A stretch of DNA of 35,036 nt. Source: Planctomycetota bacterium. GTDB taxonomy: Bacteria; Planctomycetota; Phycisphaerae; WQYP01. The notes under the pieces are model-generated. The model was not told the DNA's origin. It saw only the letters and a list, made by a program, of their open reading frames with translations, and did not search any database. Made by a program: the position numbers and the translations under genes. Location of the stretch: the NCBI GenBank assembly GCA_021818445.1, contig JAKAEB010000039.1:1-35036 (forward strand). The letters are read 5' to 3'. Shown in pieces: positions 26,235-35,036 of the stretch; position 1 is the stretch's first letter, and the number at the start of each line of letters is the position of its first letter.

Positions 26235-27332
26235 TCACCTTGCCAATGCCCGCCAGAGTGGGGTGTTGAACTCGCTTGGATGCTGCCCATACCATACATA
26301 CAAAAAGCTGTAGGCGGTCGGTACGTTCGCCGGCGCGATGACACTGGCGGTCTGCAGGGCCAAATCCTGCCAGCACTGGATCACCACATTTTCGCCCCCG
26401 ACCCTTAAATGTACCACACCGGCTGCATTTTTTATGCTTGCCAGTTTGGCTATCGGCAATGGATACCAGTGATGTCGGATCCGCAAAATAATAATCTGTG
26501 CCTTGGCTGGCGGTTTGCTTTGCCTCCATGCCGGGGTGACGGGGTAATGAAAATCCGTCGGATCGTGGTCGTAGGAGTGGTATACATCTTTACGGTACGC
26601 GGGAAATAGCCGCGGAACACCCTCAATCATCGTCGTTTTGGGAAACATACTCTTCCATTTATGCCAAGTCACAATGGCAAAAGGAAGCGGTTTTAATCTG
26701 GACTTTTTCGCCGCCGCCGGGCCGGTGATGGCGCGACACAGCATGGGACACCAGAGGCTCTCCTTTGCGTTGGTGCGCTCACGGTTATAAATTAATAAAT
26801 TGCCATTATACACCAGACCGCTGTATCCGAAACGCTGCGTGGTGCTACCTGTTTTCCGGCTCAGCACCATGGCGCAGGAGGAAAATGCATCCCAGTAAAC
26901 AGCAATCGGTTCGCCACCCAATCGGTCATTAACCACAGCGTGCCAGTTCATGATGGGTATCGGATACGCCCGTGCCTGGCCATGAATCACCACCCCAATT
27001 ACACGATCTGGCCCCTGAATGTATCCACCGGAATCGGCCAGCCCTGCATTGATTTTGGAAACCTGCGGTGGACGAATCGTATACGGATGATTCAATGCCG
27101 CCAACGCATCTTTATAATTCCCCCCGGCAATGAGTAGCTTTCGGTTTACCAGGCACGGCTTAAGCGGAAACTGATAGCTTGCTACGTGTACGCCATCACC
27201 TACCAGCGGCCGCACCTCGCCATGGATAAGTGGAAGAACAATCTTTTTGACAACCAGACCGACGGTGATTGCGGCAACGAGAAAGATGATCCATCGTCCC
27301 GACGAAAAAAAATTCACAACCATTTGGCGCAT
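26235..27332 (-). CDS. DUF3179-domain membrane-anchored protein
   Basis: This 365-residue protein has one N-terminal membrane helix (residues 14-36), so most of it is probably outside the cytoplasmic membrane. The domain resembles DUF3179: a GVVIHGQARAYPIPIMNWHAVVND block, FGYSGLVYNGNLLIYNRE, and AITGP followed by VTWHKWKSMFPKT. Where the family usually has a CPLC metal-like motif after the IAVY strand, this copy has only one Cys (DAFSSCAMV). A CPMLC appears instead further on (SLWCPMLCRAITGP). The C-terminal 130 residues or so look like a separate beta-rich part. The biochemical role of DUF3179 is not established. Neighbours are cyoE upstream and mnmE downstream. Confidence 0.82.
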   Translation of the reverse strand: MRQMVVNFFSSGRWIIFLVAAITVGLVVKKIVLPLIHGEVRPLVGDGVHVASYQFPLKPCLVNRKLLIAGGNYKDALAALNHPYTIRPPQVSKINAGLADSGGYIQGPDRVIGVVIHGQARAYPIPIMNWHAVVNDRLGGEPIAVYWDAFSSCAMVLSRKTGSTTQRFGYSGLVYNGNLLIYNRERTNAKESLWCPMLCRAITGPAAAKKSRLKPLPFAIVTWHKWKSMFPKTTMIEGVPRLFPAYRKDVYHSYDHDPTDFHYPVTPAWRQSKPPAKAQIIILRIRHHWYPLPIAKLASIKNAAGVVHLRVGGENVVIQCWQDLALQTASVIAPANVPTAYSFLYVWYGQHPSEFNTPLWRALAR

Positions 27333-27385
27333 AGGTGGGATGCTTTCATATTTTTGTTTGTCCGTCCAACCGCAATGTTGGTGGC

Positions 27386-28369
27386 CTAATACCGGCTGAC
27401 TTTCAGCAGCAACGGATGTCGGGCGCTGGTGCGGTGCCCATGGTACGGCACGCGATCGCCAACCATAACTCCCAGGAGCAAAGGCAGGTAAATGACGCTG
27501 GCGAGAAACAATCGGCGCGCAGTTGGCCGATCACGCCTTATGCGAAATCCCACCGACAGGACCACCAGCCCTGCGCTTAGCAATACGCCCGCTATTAGAA
27601 ACACCACACCGGTGGAACCCACTGCGCTTAAGCCGATGGCCATCGGAACAAGCAGCAGGCTGTATAGGACGGCCATGTTCCCTGTTGTTTTGCCTTGCTG
27701 ATCAACGATCGGCAACATTCTGAATCCGGCTTTGGCATAGTCATCTTTGTACATCCACGCTAACGCCAGAAAGTGCGGTATCTGCCAGATGAATAAAATC
27801 GCTGACAGCAGGTACGCCGGTGCCGATAAGCCCCCCGATGCCGCCGCAAAACCCATCAGCGGTGGTACGCCTCCACAAATGGCACCAACAACCGTATTAA
27901 GGGTGGTGCGCCGTTTTAGTGGCGTATAGATAAACGCGTAAATAATCAGATTGGCCACGCCAAGTATGCACGTCAGCAAGTTCGTGGCCAGAAGCAAGCC
28001 AACCATTCCAAACACACCGGTAAAAATGGCCAGCATCATGGCGGTTGATCGACCAACCCGGGAGGCGGGCAATGGACGGTTGCAGGTGCGCTTCATTCTG
28101 GCGTCTGGGCCAATTTCCCACCATTGGTTCAGCGCTGACGCACCACCCGCCAGCAGCCATGTGCCCAATCCGAGGCCAAATAATGCCAGCCAATTCACTG
28201 TACGGCCGGACCCGAGCAGATATCCCACCAAGGCCGTGATCACCACCATCCCAGTGAGTCGCAGTTTAAGCAGGGTGGAAATATCGGCCAAAATGCTGCC
28301 TGCCGAGGCAGGCGTTTTTGCCTCCGCTGCCTCTTCGATTTCCGCTGCGCCCTGAGTGGCTGCCGTCAT
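27386..28369 (-). CDS. cyoE: Protoheme IX farnesyltransferase (heme O synthase)
   Basis: This 327-residue integral membrane prenyltransferase of the UbiA superfamily attaches farnesyl to heme b to make heme O for terminal oxidases. About nine hydrophobic segments follow an acidic, Ala-rich N-terminal tail of about 28 residues. The two diagnostic loops are present: NQWWEIGPDARMKRTCNRP near residue 81, with the Asp/Arg pair of the first motif, and YTPLKRRTTLNTVVGAICGG with the YTPLKR signature. FLALAWMYKDDYAKAGFRML carries the second Asp-rich site. No cytochrome oxidase genes adjoin it. It lies between eno and the DUF3179 gene on the same strand. GGAA lies about ten bases before the ATG. Confidence 0.95.
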   Translation of the reverse strand: MTAATQGAAEIEEAAEAKTPASAGSILADISTLLKLRLTGMVVITALVGYLLGSGRTVNWLALFGLGLGTWLLAGGASALNQWWEIGPDARMKRTCNRPLPASRVGRSTAMMLAIFTGVFGMVGLLLATNLLTCILGVANLIIYAFIYTPLKRRTTLNTVVGAICGGVPPLMGFAAASGGLSAPAYLLSAILFIWQIPHFLALAWMYKDDYAKAGFRMLPIVDQQGKTTGNMAVLYSLLLVPMAIGLSAVGSTGVVFLIAGVLLSAGLVVLSVGFRIRRDRPTARRLFLASVIYLPLLLGVMVGDRVPYHGHRTSARHPLLLKVSRY

Positions 28370-28630
28370 GCAAATAATTCCGACCGCGTTCTTTCGCCGT
28401 CGGCCTCATAATCACCGAAGTTAAAGTGGGCCCATCCGCACCATATAACGTCCATCCAACTTATTGTAGCAGCGGGGAGGCTATTTCGCGCAGCTAACAC
28501 CACACCCTTCGTTTCCATACAGGCCGTGCCCGCACGCCGGCGCATCAAGGTTTATTTGGACGGCCGATAAATCGCCGTAATCAGGCGGAAATTCAAGGGA
28601 TTCGTCTGATCAGTCATGGGCGTTTTGGGG

Positions 28631-29935
<1,305 letters not shown>

Positions 29936-30009
29936 TCAAAAATAACCTCGGCTCATAACGAATGCAGATTAACGCACCCTGCCTTCGCAGCCGAAACTGC
30001 AAACCTTCG

Positions 30010-30018
30010 AGATTAGCA
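30010..30018 (-). promoter_or_regulatory. Possible extended -10 promoter for eno
   Basis: On the minus strand TGC directly precedes TAATCT, an extended -10 pattern, about 90 bases upstream of the eno ATG. The -35 match (TGGCAA at 17 bases) is weak. Confidence 0.25.
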
Positions 30019-30146
30019 TAAATTTGGTCGATTTGCCATGGCACCCCGCCGCGCGATGGCGTCGGGTGGCCGTTTACCGCCCCAAGGCGCTCCCGGCGGA
30101 GTTTCCAAACAGGATGTGAGCAAAACTAACTTCAACGATAAAAAAT

Positions 30147-30175
30147 TTGGCCCACTCTGCCCTTTGCGGTAAACT
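30147..30175 (+). promoter_or_regulatory. Possible sigma70-type promoter for dnaE
   Basis: TTGGCC (30147-30152) and TAAACT (30170-30175) are 17 bases apart, and 55 bases separate the -10 from the GTG chosen as start. The longest open frame begins at the TTG inside this -35, which argues against using it as a start codon. Confidence 0.3.
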
Positions 30176-30230
30176 CCATTCGTCAGGTTGGTCAATTGTG
30201 GTAGTAACTTGCACGGAGGCATTGCGGGCA

Positions 30231-33200
30231 GTGATTATTTCCAGTTCTTCCGGCCAATCGGATGGCCCATCCTTTGTTCACCTGCACGGCCATAGCCATT
30301 ACTCCCTGCTCGACGGAGGGGCCACCGTTGAAAAGCTCTGCAAAAGAGCCGCTGAACTTAATATGCCCGCTTTGGGCCTTACCGATCATGGTAACCTCTT
30401 CGGGCTCGTCGACTTCTACAACAACGCCAAAAATGCCGGCATAAAACCCCTGCTCGGATGCGAATTTTATGTCGCCCCCGGTTCTCGCTTTGAGAAAGAG
30501 GCCCACGGCATCAGCGAAGCCGCCTACCATCTCGTCGTGCTGGCCAAAAATCTTGCAGGGTATAAAAACCTCATCAAACTGGCCAGCCTGGCCTACCTGG
30601 AAGGGTTTTATTACCGCCCGCGCGTCGATAAAGAACTGCTCCACCGCTATCGCGACGGACTGATCGTCATCAACGGCCACTTCGGTACTGAAATCGCCGC
30701 CTGCCTTCAGCGCGGTGATCCGCGTGCGGCCCTCGATGTGGTGGGGCAGTACAAGGATATTTTCGGGCCTGACTTTTTTGTCGAATTGCAAAATCATGAC
30801 GACCCCGCCCAGATCAGCATGATTCCGCAACTCTGTGATCTAGCCCGGCAGGGCGGGTGCCCCGTCGTCGCCACCAACGACCATCATTATCTCACACAGG
30901 AAGATTACGACGCCCACGATGTGCTTTGCTGCATCAGCATGGGAAAGTCGCTTACCGATGAAAATCGGCTCCACTATTCCCGCGAACTTTATCTCAAAAG
31001 TGCTGCCCAGATGCGGCACATTTTCCGCGATATCCCCGAGGCCTGCGACAACACCCTTGAAATCGCCAGCCGCTGTGATGTCAACATCGATTTTTCCCGC
31101 CGCTACGCTCCCGTTTATCAGCCGCCTGTTGATGCGTCTACCAATTCCGCCCCCTCCGCCGATGATTATCTCCGTCAACTTTGCCTGCAGGGCATCAAGG
31201 AACGCTACGGCGAGATGACCCCGGTATTGCAGCAGCGGCTTGACCAGGAGTTAAGCGTTATTCAAGGGAAGGGATTCTCCAGCTACTTCCTCATCGTGTG
31301 GGACTTCTGCAATTTTGCCCGTCAGCAAGGGATACCCGTCGGTGCCCGCGGCAGCGGCGTAGGCACACTGGTCGGCTATTCACTGGGCCTCTGCAATGTT
31401 GACCCCATCCGCTACGATCTGCTCTTTGAACGGTTCATGGATCCCAGCCGCTCGGAAATGCCCGATATCGACATCGACATCTGCCAGGAAGGCCGCGGAA
31501 AAGTTATTGAATATGTCCGGCAGAAATACGGCAACGTCTCGCAAATTATTACCTTTTCAACACTCGGTGCGCGGGCGGCCATCAAAGATGTCGGTCGGGT
31601 GCTCGGGATCAGTCTTGCGGAAGTGGATGCCATTACCAAGTTGGTGCCCAAAACTCTCGATGTCACGCTTGATGCCGCCCTTGATGTGCCCGACCTGAAA
31701 AAAATGTATCGTGAAAAGGCCCATGTAGCCAAACTCTTCGATGTCGCCAAACGACTCGAAGGCCTGTGCCGCAATGCCGGTATGCATGCCGCCGGGGTTA
31801 TTGTCTGCGATCAGCCCATCGACGATATCGTGCCCCTTTACCGCAGTGGCGACGACATCATGACCCAATGGGATGGCCCCACCTGCGAAAAGGCCGGCCT
31901 GCTGAAGATGGACTTCCTCGGCCTGCGCACCTTAACCATCATCCAGCGGGCCGTTGATCTGATCGCCGAGGGATTTCCCGCCGGTTTACCGCCGCGCCCG
32001 GCCACAGGCGATGGCCCGTCCCTCGATCACCCTGCGCTCCCCGGCGCACCGAATCGTCTGGATATTGAAAAATTGGATCTCACCGATCAGCGCGTGTACA
32101 AAAACATCTTCCAACGCGGAAAAACCCGGGCGGTATTTCAATTTGAATCGCCTGGCATGCAGTCGCTGCTGATGAAAATGCGCCCCGACCGCATTGAAGA
32201 CCTCATCGCCGCCAATGCCCTTTACCGTCCCGGCCCCATGGACCTGATACCCGACTACTGCGACCGCAAGCATGGCCGCAAACCCATTCCGAAAGTTCAC
32301 CCCATCATGGATGCCATTTTGTCTGAAACCTACGGCATCATGGTGTATCAGGAACAGGTCATGCGTATTTTCAACCAACTGGGTGATATTCCATTGGCCC
32401 GTGCCTATAAAATTATTAAGGCCATCAGCAAGAAAAATGCCCAGGTTATCGCCGCTGAAAAGGAACATTTCATCCGCGGGGCCTCCGGCAAAGGCATCGC
32501 CGAAAAACAGGCGCAGGAACTTTTTGGCCTTATAGAAGAATTCGGCAAATATGGCTTTAATAAAAGCCATTCCACCCGCTATGCCATACTCGCCTTCCAG
32601 ACGGCCTATCTGAAAACTTATTTCCCCCTGCAATTCATGGCCGCCTCGCTCACATTTGAAATGGTCAGCCAGGAAAAGATGGCTGAATACATCGATGAAT
32701 GCCGCTACCTCCCGACGCCGCAGGGTACCGTTGGCATCGCCATATTGCCGCCGGACATCAATGTAAGTGTCAACGATTTTGGCGTGGTAAACGGGGCCAT
32801 CCGTTTTGGCCTTGCTGCCGTCAAGGGTGTCGGCCAGAAAGCCGTCGCCGCCATCATCGACGCTCGCCGCGGTAACGCTGATCGCCCCGGTGGCCCGTTC
32901 AAAAGCCTGTTTGATTTTTGTGAACGCGTCGATACCCGCTGCGTCAATAAGGCCGTCATTGAAGCGCTGATAAAAAGCGGTGCGTTCGATTCTCTCCATG
33001 ACAACCGCGCTGCCGTCGTCGCCGCCATTGAAAATGCCCTTCAGGCCGGCAGTGCCCATCAGGCGGCCCTGCGTGCCGGGCAGACCAATTTATTCCTTGG
33101 CACCGCTACACAGTCCGAACCGGCGCAGATGCAATTGCCCAAAGTCCCCGACTGGCAGCAAGGGCAGAAGATGGCCTACGAAAAGGAAACGCTCGGATTT

Positions 33201-33848
33201 TATGTCACCAGCCACCCCCTGCGCGATGTCGAAGAACACCTGCGCGATTTCGTCACCCTCACCTCGCAATCCCTCGCCACGGCACCCGACCAGAAGGAAG
33301 GGATCATCGGCGGCTTGGTTACCAGCGTGGATCAGCGGACCGTTCGCTCCGGACCCAATGCCGGTCAGAAGTGGGCCACTGTGCATATGGAAGATTTGCT
33401 CGGCTCGATCCGCGTGCAACTGTTTGCATCTGATTTTCAAAAATTCGGGCCATTGATCAAACCCGAGGCTATCCTGCTTTTACGGGGTAAAGTAGACCGC
33501 TCTCGCGAACAGCCCAACTTTCGTGTCACTGAAGTATTCACCATGGAGCAATCGTATGAAAAACTCTCACGCGAATTGCTTATCGAACTTCCTGCCGCGC
33601 TGGTTGCGGACCAACTGCTCGAAACATGCTCAGCGGTATTGTCCGCCTGCTCGGGCGGGCGTGTTCCCGTGAAGTTTGCCCTTGTCGATGCCGAGGGGCA
33701 TTCGCCATGGCGTGCCGCGTTTAATACCAGGATGCTGGTAAAAGCGGATGCAGCGCTGCCGGCTAAATTGGAAAAACTTAATGATTCTATTCGCGTGCGT
33801 ATCCGTGGCCCGGGTGCTGCGCTCGCTCGTGCCCCGCGCCCCACATAA
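30231..33848 (+). CDS. dnaE: DNA polymerase III alpha subunit (DnaE)
   Basis: DnaE is the replicative C-family polymerase. The 1205-residue protein starts with a PHP domain whose metal motif HLHGHSHYSLLDGG (residues 17-30) is well kept. The palm carries the catalytic aspartates in EMPDIDIDICQEGRGK (Asp412, 414, 416). AVFQFESPGMQSLL and the YRPGPMDLIPDYCDRKHG finger region follow. YGIMVYQEQVM and YGFNKSHSTRYA are standard. The C terminus has the helix-hairpin-helix region and an OB domain around GGLVTSVDQRTVRSGPNAG. About 20 Pro/Ala-rich residues (around 585-605) lie before the IEKLDLTD block. GTG 30231 is chosen since GGAGG lies 11 bases before. The earlier TTG at 30147 would add 28 residues that fit nothing. 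Confidence 0.97.
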   Translation: MIISSSSGQSDGPSFVHLHGHSHYSLLDGGATVEKLCKRAAELNMPALGLTDHGNLFGLVDFYNNAKNAGIKPLLGCEFYVAPGSRFEKEAHGISEAAYHLVVLAKNLAGYKNLIKLASLAYLEGFYYRPRVDKELLHRYRDGLIVINGHFGTEIAACLQRGDPRAALDVVGQYKDIFGPDFFVELQNHDDPAQISMIPQLCDLARQGGCPVVATNDHHYLTQEDYDAHDVLCCISMGKSLTDENRLHYSRELYLKSAAQMRHIFRDIPEACDNTLEIASRCDVNIDFSRRYAPVYQPPVDASTNSAPSADDYLRQLCLQGIKERYGEMTPVLQQRLDQELSVIQGKGFSSYFLIVWDFCNFARQQGIPVGARGSGVGTLVGYSLGLCNVDPIRYDLLFERFMDPSRSEMPDIDIDICQEGRGKVIEYVRQKYGNVSQIITFSTLGARAAIKDVGRVLGISLAEVDAITKLVPKTLDVTLDAALDVPDLKKMYREKAHVAKLFDVAKRLEGLCRNAGMHAAGVIVCDQPIDDIVPLYRSGDDIMTQWDGPTCEKAGLLKMDFLGLRTLTIIQRAVDLIAEGFPAGLPPRPATGDGPSLDHPALPGAPNRLDIEKLDLTDQRVYKNIFQRGKTRAVFQFESPGMQSLLMKMRPDRIEDLIAANALYRPGPMDLIPDYCDRKHGRKPIPKVHPIMDAILSETYGIMVYQEQVMRIFNQLGDIPLARAYKIIKAISKKNAQVIAAEKEHFIRGASGKGIAEKQAQELFGLIEEFGKYGFNKSHSTRYAILAFQTAYLKTYFPLQFMAASLTFEMVSQEKMAEYIDECRYLPTPQGTVGIAILPPDINVSVNDFGVVNGAIRFGLAAVKGVGQKAVAAIIDARRGNADRPGGPFKSLFDFCERVDTRCVNKAVIEALIKSGAFDSLHDNRAAVVAAIENALQAGSAHQAALRAGQTNLFLGTATQSEPAQMQLPKVPDWQQGQKMAYEKETLGFYVTSHPLRDVEEHLRDFVTLTSQSLATAPDQKEGIIGGLVTSVDQRTVRSGPNAGQKWATVHMEDLLGSIRVQLFASDFQKFGPLIKPEAILLLRGKVDRSREQPNFRVTEVFTMEQSYEKLSRELLIELPAALVADQLLETCSAVLSACSGGRVPVKFALVDAEGHSPWRAAFNTRMLVKADAALPAKLEKLNDSIRVRIRGPGAALARAPRPT

Positions 33849-33879
33849 CCCCGGGCGCTTGTATCTGATAAGACCTGCG

Positions 33880-33904
33880 GCCGGGCTTGTCCCGGCGCGT
33901 TTTC
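33880..33904 (+). terminator. Candidate terminator after dnaE
   Basis: GCCGGG and CCCGGC form a perfect 6-bp stem around CTTGT, followed by GCG and TTTTCTTGT, starting 31 bases after the dnaE stop. The same 20-base hairpin recurs at 34628-34647 without the T-run. It may therefore be a repeat that happens to serve as terminator here. Confidence 0.5.
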
Positions 33905-33975
33905 TTGTCAATGAGAATCCCGCGCGCCCGCACTCCTGGAACTCCGCGTTGTAAAATCGTTTTCCTCACCGCAAT

Positions 33976-34024
33976 GGTGGCGGGGGTTCCCGCCACCCGT
34001 ACATAGCTCCGGGCTTGCCCGGAG
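33976..34024. repeat. Two strong adjacent hairpins
   Basis: GGTGGCGGG/CCCGCCACC (9-bp perfect stem, loop GGTT, 33976-33997) is followed by CTCCGGG/CCCGGAG (7-bp perfect stem, loop CTTG, 34007-34024). They lead directly into the first 301-bp repeat unit. The sequence before them (CGTTTTCCTCACCGCAATGG, 33958-33977) resembles that after the second unit (CGTTTCCCTCACCGCAGTGT). Confidence 0.7.
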
Positions 34025-34025
34025 T

Positions 34026-34328
34026 TGCCCAATTGTCATGATGCGGCCAATATCGCGAGATTGGTCCAATGACAAAACCTTTGTGGCTCTTTTTCTCTGC
34101 GCGCTAAAAAAAACAAACATCATCATGCCAACGGCATGATACATTATGTCACACAGAGAGGTTTTTATATCTCGCACAGAGCCACGGAGAGAATTAAAAA
34201 AATACGACTAATAAGATACGCAGGTCTTCGCGTCCTTGGCGCTCTTAGCGGTGCAAATAGGTACTTTGATTCACCGCGAAGTGCGCGGAGGACGCCAAGA
34301 AACGCCAAGCACATTGGATATGGGCCTG
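34026..34328 (+). repeat. 301-bp tandem repeat, unit 1
   Basis: This unit runs from CCCAATTGTCATGATGCGGC to the next CCCAATTG, giving a period of 301 bases. Near its middle is a perfect hairpin, ATCATGCC-AAC-GGCATGAT (34122-34140). Around it lie nested imperfect inverted arms: CTTTGTGGCTC on the left with GAGCCACGGAG on the right, and CTCTGCGCG with CACACAGAG. The latter half (34235-34320) carries the block that is also found inverted at the left edge of the window. Open frames through it are products of the repeat and not genes. Confidence 0.85.
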
Positions 34329-34562
34329 CCCAATTGTCGTGATGCGGCCAAAATCGCGAGATTTGTCCAATGATAAAACCTCTGTGGCTCTTTTCTCTGC
34401 GCGCTAAAAAACAACTTTCATCATGCCAACGGCATGATACATTATGTCGCACAGAGAGGTTTTTATGATCTCACGCAGAGCCACGGAGAGAATTAACAAA
34501 TACGAAATAACGCAGCGCCCAGTCTTCGCGCTCTTGGCGCTCCCGGCGTAGCAAACTCGTTT
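34329..34562 (+). repeat. 301-bp tandem repeat, unit 2, truncated
   Basis: This copy matches unit 1 for about 225 bases. It includes the hairpin ATCATGCC-AAC-GGCATGAT (34420-34438) and the outer arms CTCTGTGGCTC (34380-34390) and GAGCCACGGAG (34478-34488). It then ends at GGCGCTCCCGGCGTAGC, where unit 1 would continue with GGTGCAAATAGG. Its GTATCAT-type differences from unit 1 are mostly single bases, so the units are related but not freshly duplicated. Confidence 0.8.
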
Positions 34563-34627
34563 CCCTCACCGCAGTGTTCACAATAGTTACCCTGAAGATA
34601 ATCGGTATGAGAACGGCCCAGCGAGCC

Positions 34628-34647
34628 GCCGGGCTTGTCCCGGCGCG
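34628..34647. repeat. Second copy of the GCCGGGCTTGTCCCGGC hairpin
   Basis: This is a 20-base exact repeat of 33880-33899. Here it is followed by CTAACG, not a T-run, so it is unlikely to terminate transcription. Confidence 0.7.
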
Positions 34648-34753
34648 CTAACGAATGACGCATTCGTGTGCGAAATATCGCTGTGCCCTCCTTGCAGCCC
34701 GAACCACCGCGCGTTATGTTGCGGATTATTGATTGCAGTTTTGGGGCCGATTG

Positions 34754-35036
34754 ATGGTCGCATTTGCTGAAAATAAAATTCGCCGAGGCACTCGCGGCTT
34801 TTGTGCCGATGCCGACACGCAGAATTATTATGTGCGGAATGGGTATTACGCCGCGCATCTGGGCAGATGGCTTACCCGCGACCCGATCGGTTACCAAGGC
34901 GGAATCAATCTTTACGAATACGTCAGCTCGAAACCGGTATCATCCTTGGATTCGCGCGGTACCAATACCTGTGAGGCCGTTGTCGGCGCGATGCACTGGC
35001 TCGACGGACATTGGACCTTGTCAGCCATTCTTCCGG
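34754..35036 (+). pseudogene. 5'-truncated RHS-repeat core fragment, continues past the window
   Basis: The frame reads to the window end. It contains the RHS core hallmark YYVRNGYYAAHLGRWL followed by TRDPIGYQGGINLYEYV and SSKPVSSLDSRG. In complete proteins this closes the RHS shell just before a variable C-terminal toxin or tip domain. Here only about 55 core residues exist before it, so almost the whole protein is missing. An in-frame stop lies at 34730-34732. Immediately upstream in the same frame is ARYVADY (34709-34729), which resembles the VARYEYDPFG part of RHS cores, hinting that the decayed gene once extended further left. The residues after DSRG (NTCEAVVGAMHWLDGHW...) would be the start of the variable tip. 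It could be a dead remnant or a displaced tip cassette. Confidence 0.7.

Noticed and set aside
28370..28630. Small gene between eno and cyoE
   Set aside because: The 60-residue frame on the minus strand shows no motif and no ribosome site. I see only leader sequence.
31986..33059. 357-residue open frame on the minus strand
   Set aside because: It is entirely inside dnaE on the other strand. Its composition is that of a shadow frame.
34136..34342. Small open frames in the repeats at both ends
   Set aside because: The same peptide ending appears in both copies because the DNA is repeated. There is no ribosome site or known domain.
34026..34562. CRISPR array
   Set aside because: There are only two units of about 301 bases with no short regular repeats or spacers, and no cas gene is in the window.

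Overview
The window reads as a chromosomal segment from a bacterium of the Planctomycetota/PVC group, most likely Phycisphaerae-like. This is an inference. It rests on a Minf_1886-type protein, a DUF3179 protein, frequent TTG/GTG starts, the mixture of housekeeping genes, and an intergenic repeat family of a kind I associate with such genomes. No 16S rRNA or tRNA gene is present to confirm it. Coding density is high, and 24 intact or near-intact protein genes can be supported.

Left part (1-8.9 kb). A partial dispersed repeat lies at the edge, followed by metK (minus), a Minf_1886 protein (plus), a HAD phosphatase and an amino-acid permease fused to a UspA-like domain (both minus), an orphan membrane histidine kinase and a GT4 glycosyltransferase (plus), and tadA (minus).

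Middle (9.0-18.8 kb). Nine plus-strand genes lie head to tail, several with overlapping stops and starts: an MtnX-like HAD phosphatase, an M20 metallohydrolase, a class-III PLP aminotransferase, a PaaK/CapK-like AMP-forming ligase, an SGNH hydrolase, two adjacent four-helix SMR/EamA-type membrane proteins, a second GT4 glycosyltransferase, and L-fucose isomerase behind a dyad. The first eight look like a self-contained pathway that makes and exports an amino- and acyl-decorated glycoconjugate. I do not recognise the combination, and it is the best candidate here for an undescribed system.

Right part (19-33.8 kb). An aspartate-type aminotransferase (plus) overlaps tail-to-tail with gpsA. A long minus-strand run then reads, from its upstream end: eno, cyoE, a DUF3179 membrane protein, mnmE, an oligopeptide-type binding protein and one permease, a metal-hydrolase-like protein, and gpsA. 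dnaE is divergent from eno.

Right edge (33.85-35.0 kb). Downstream of dnaE are three strong GC-rich hairpins, two copies of a 301-bp tandem repeat (the second truncated), and a 5'-truncated RHS core fragment that runs off the window. The same repeat lies in inverted orientation at position 1, so about 34 kb of unique sequence is bracketed by inverted copies. No transposase, integrase, CRISPR array, rRNA or tRNA was seen.
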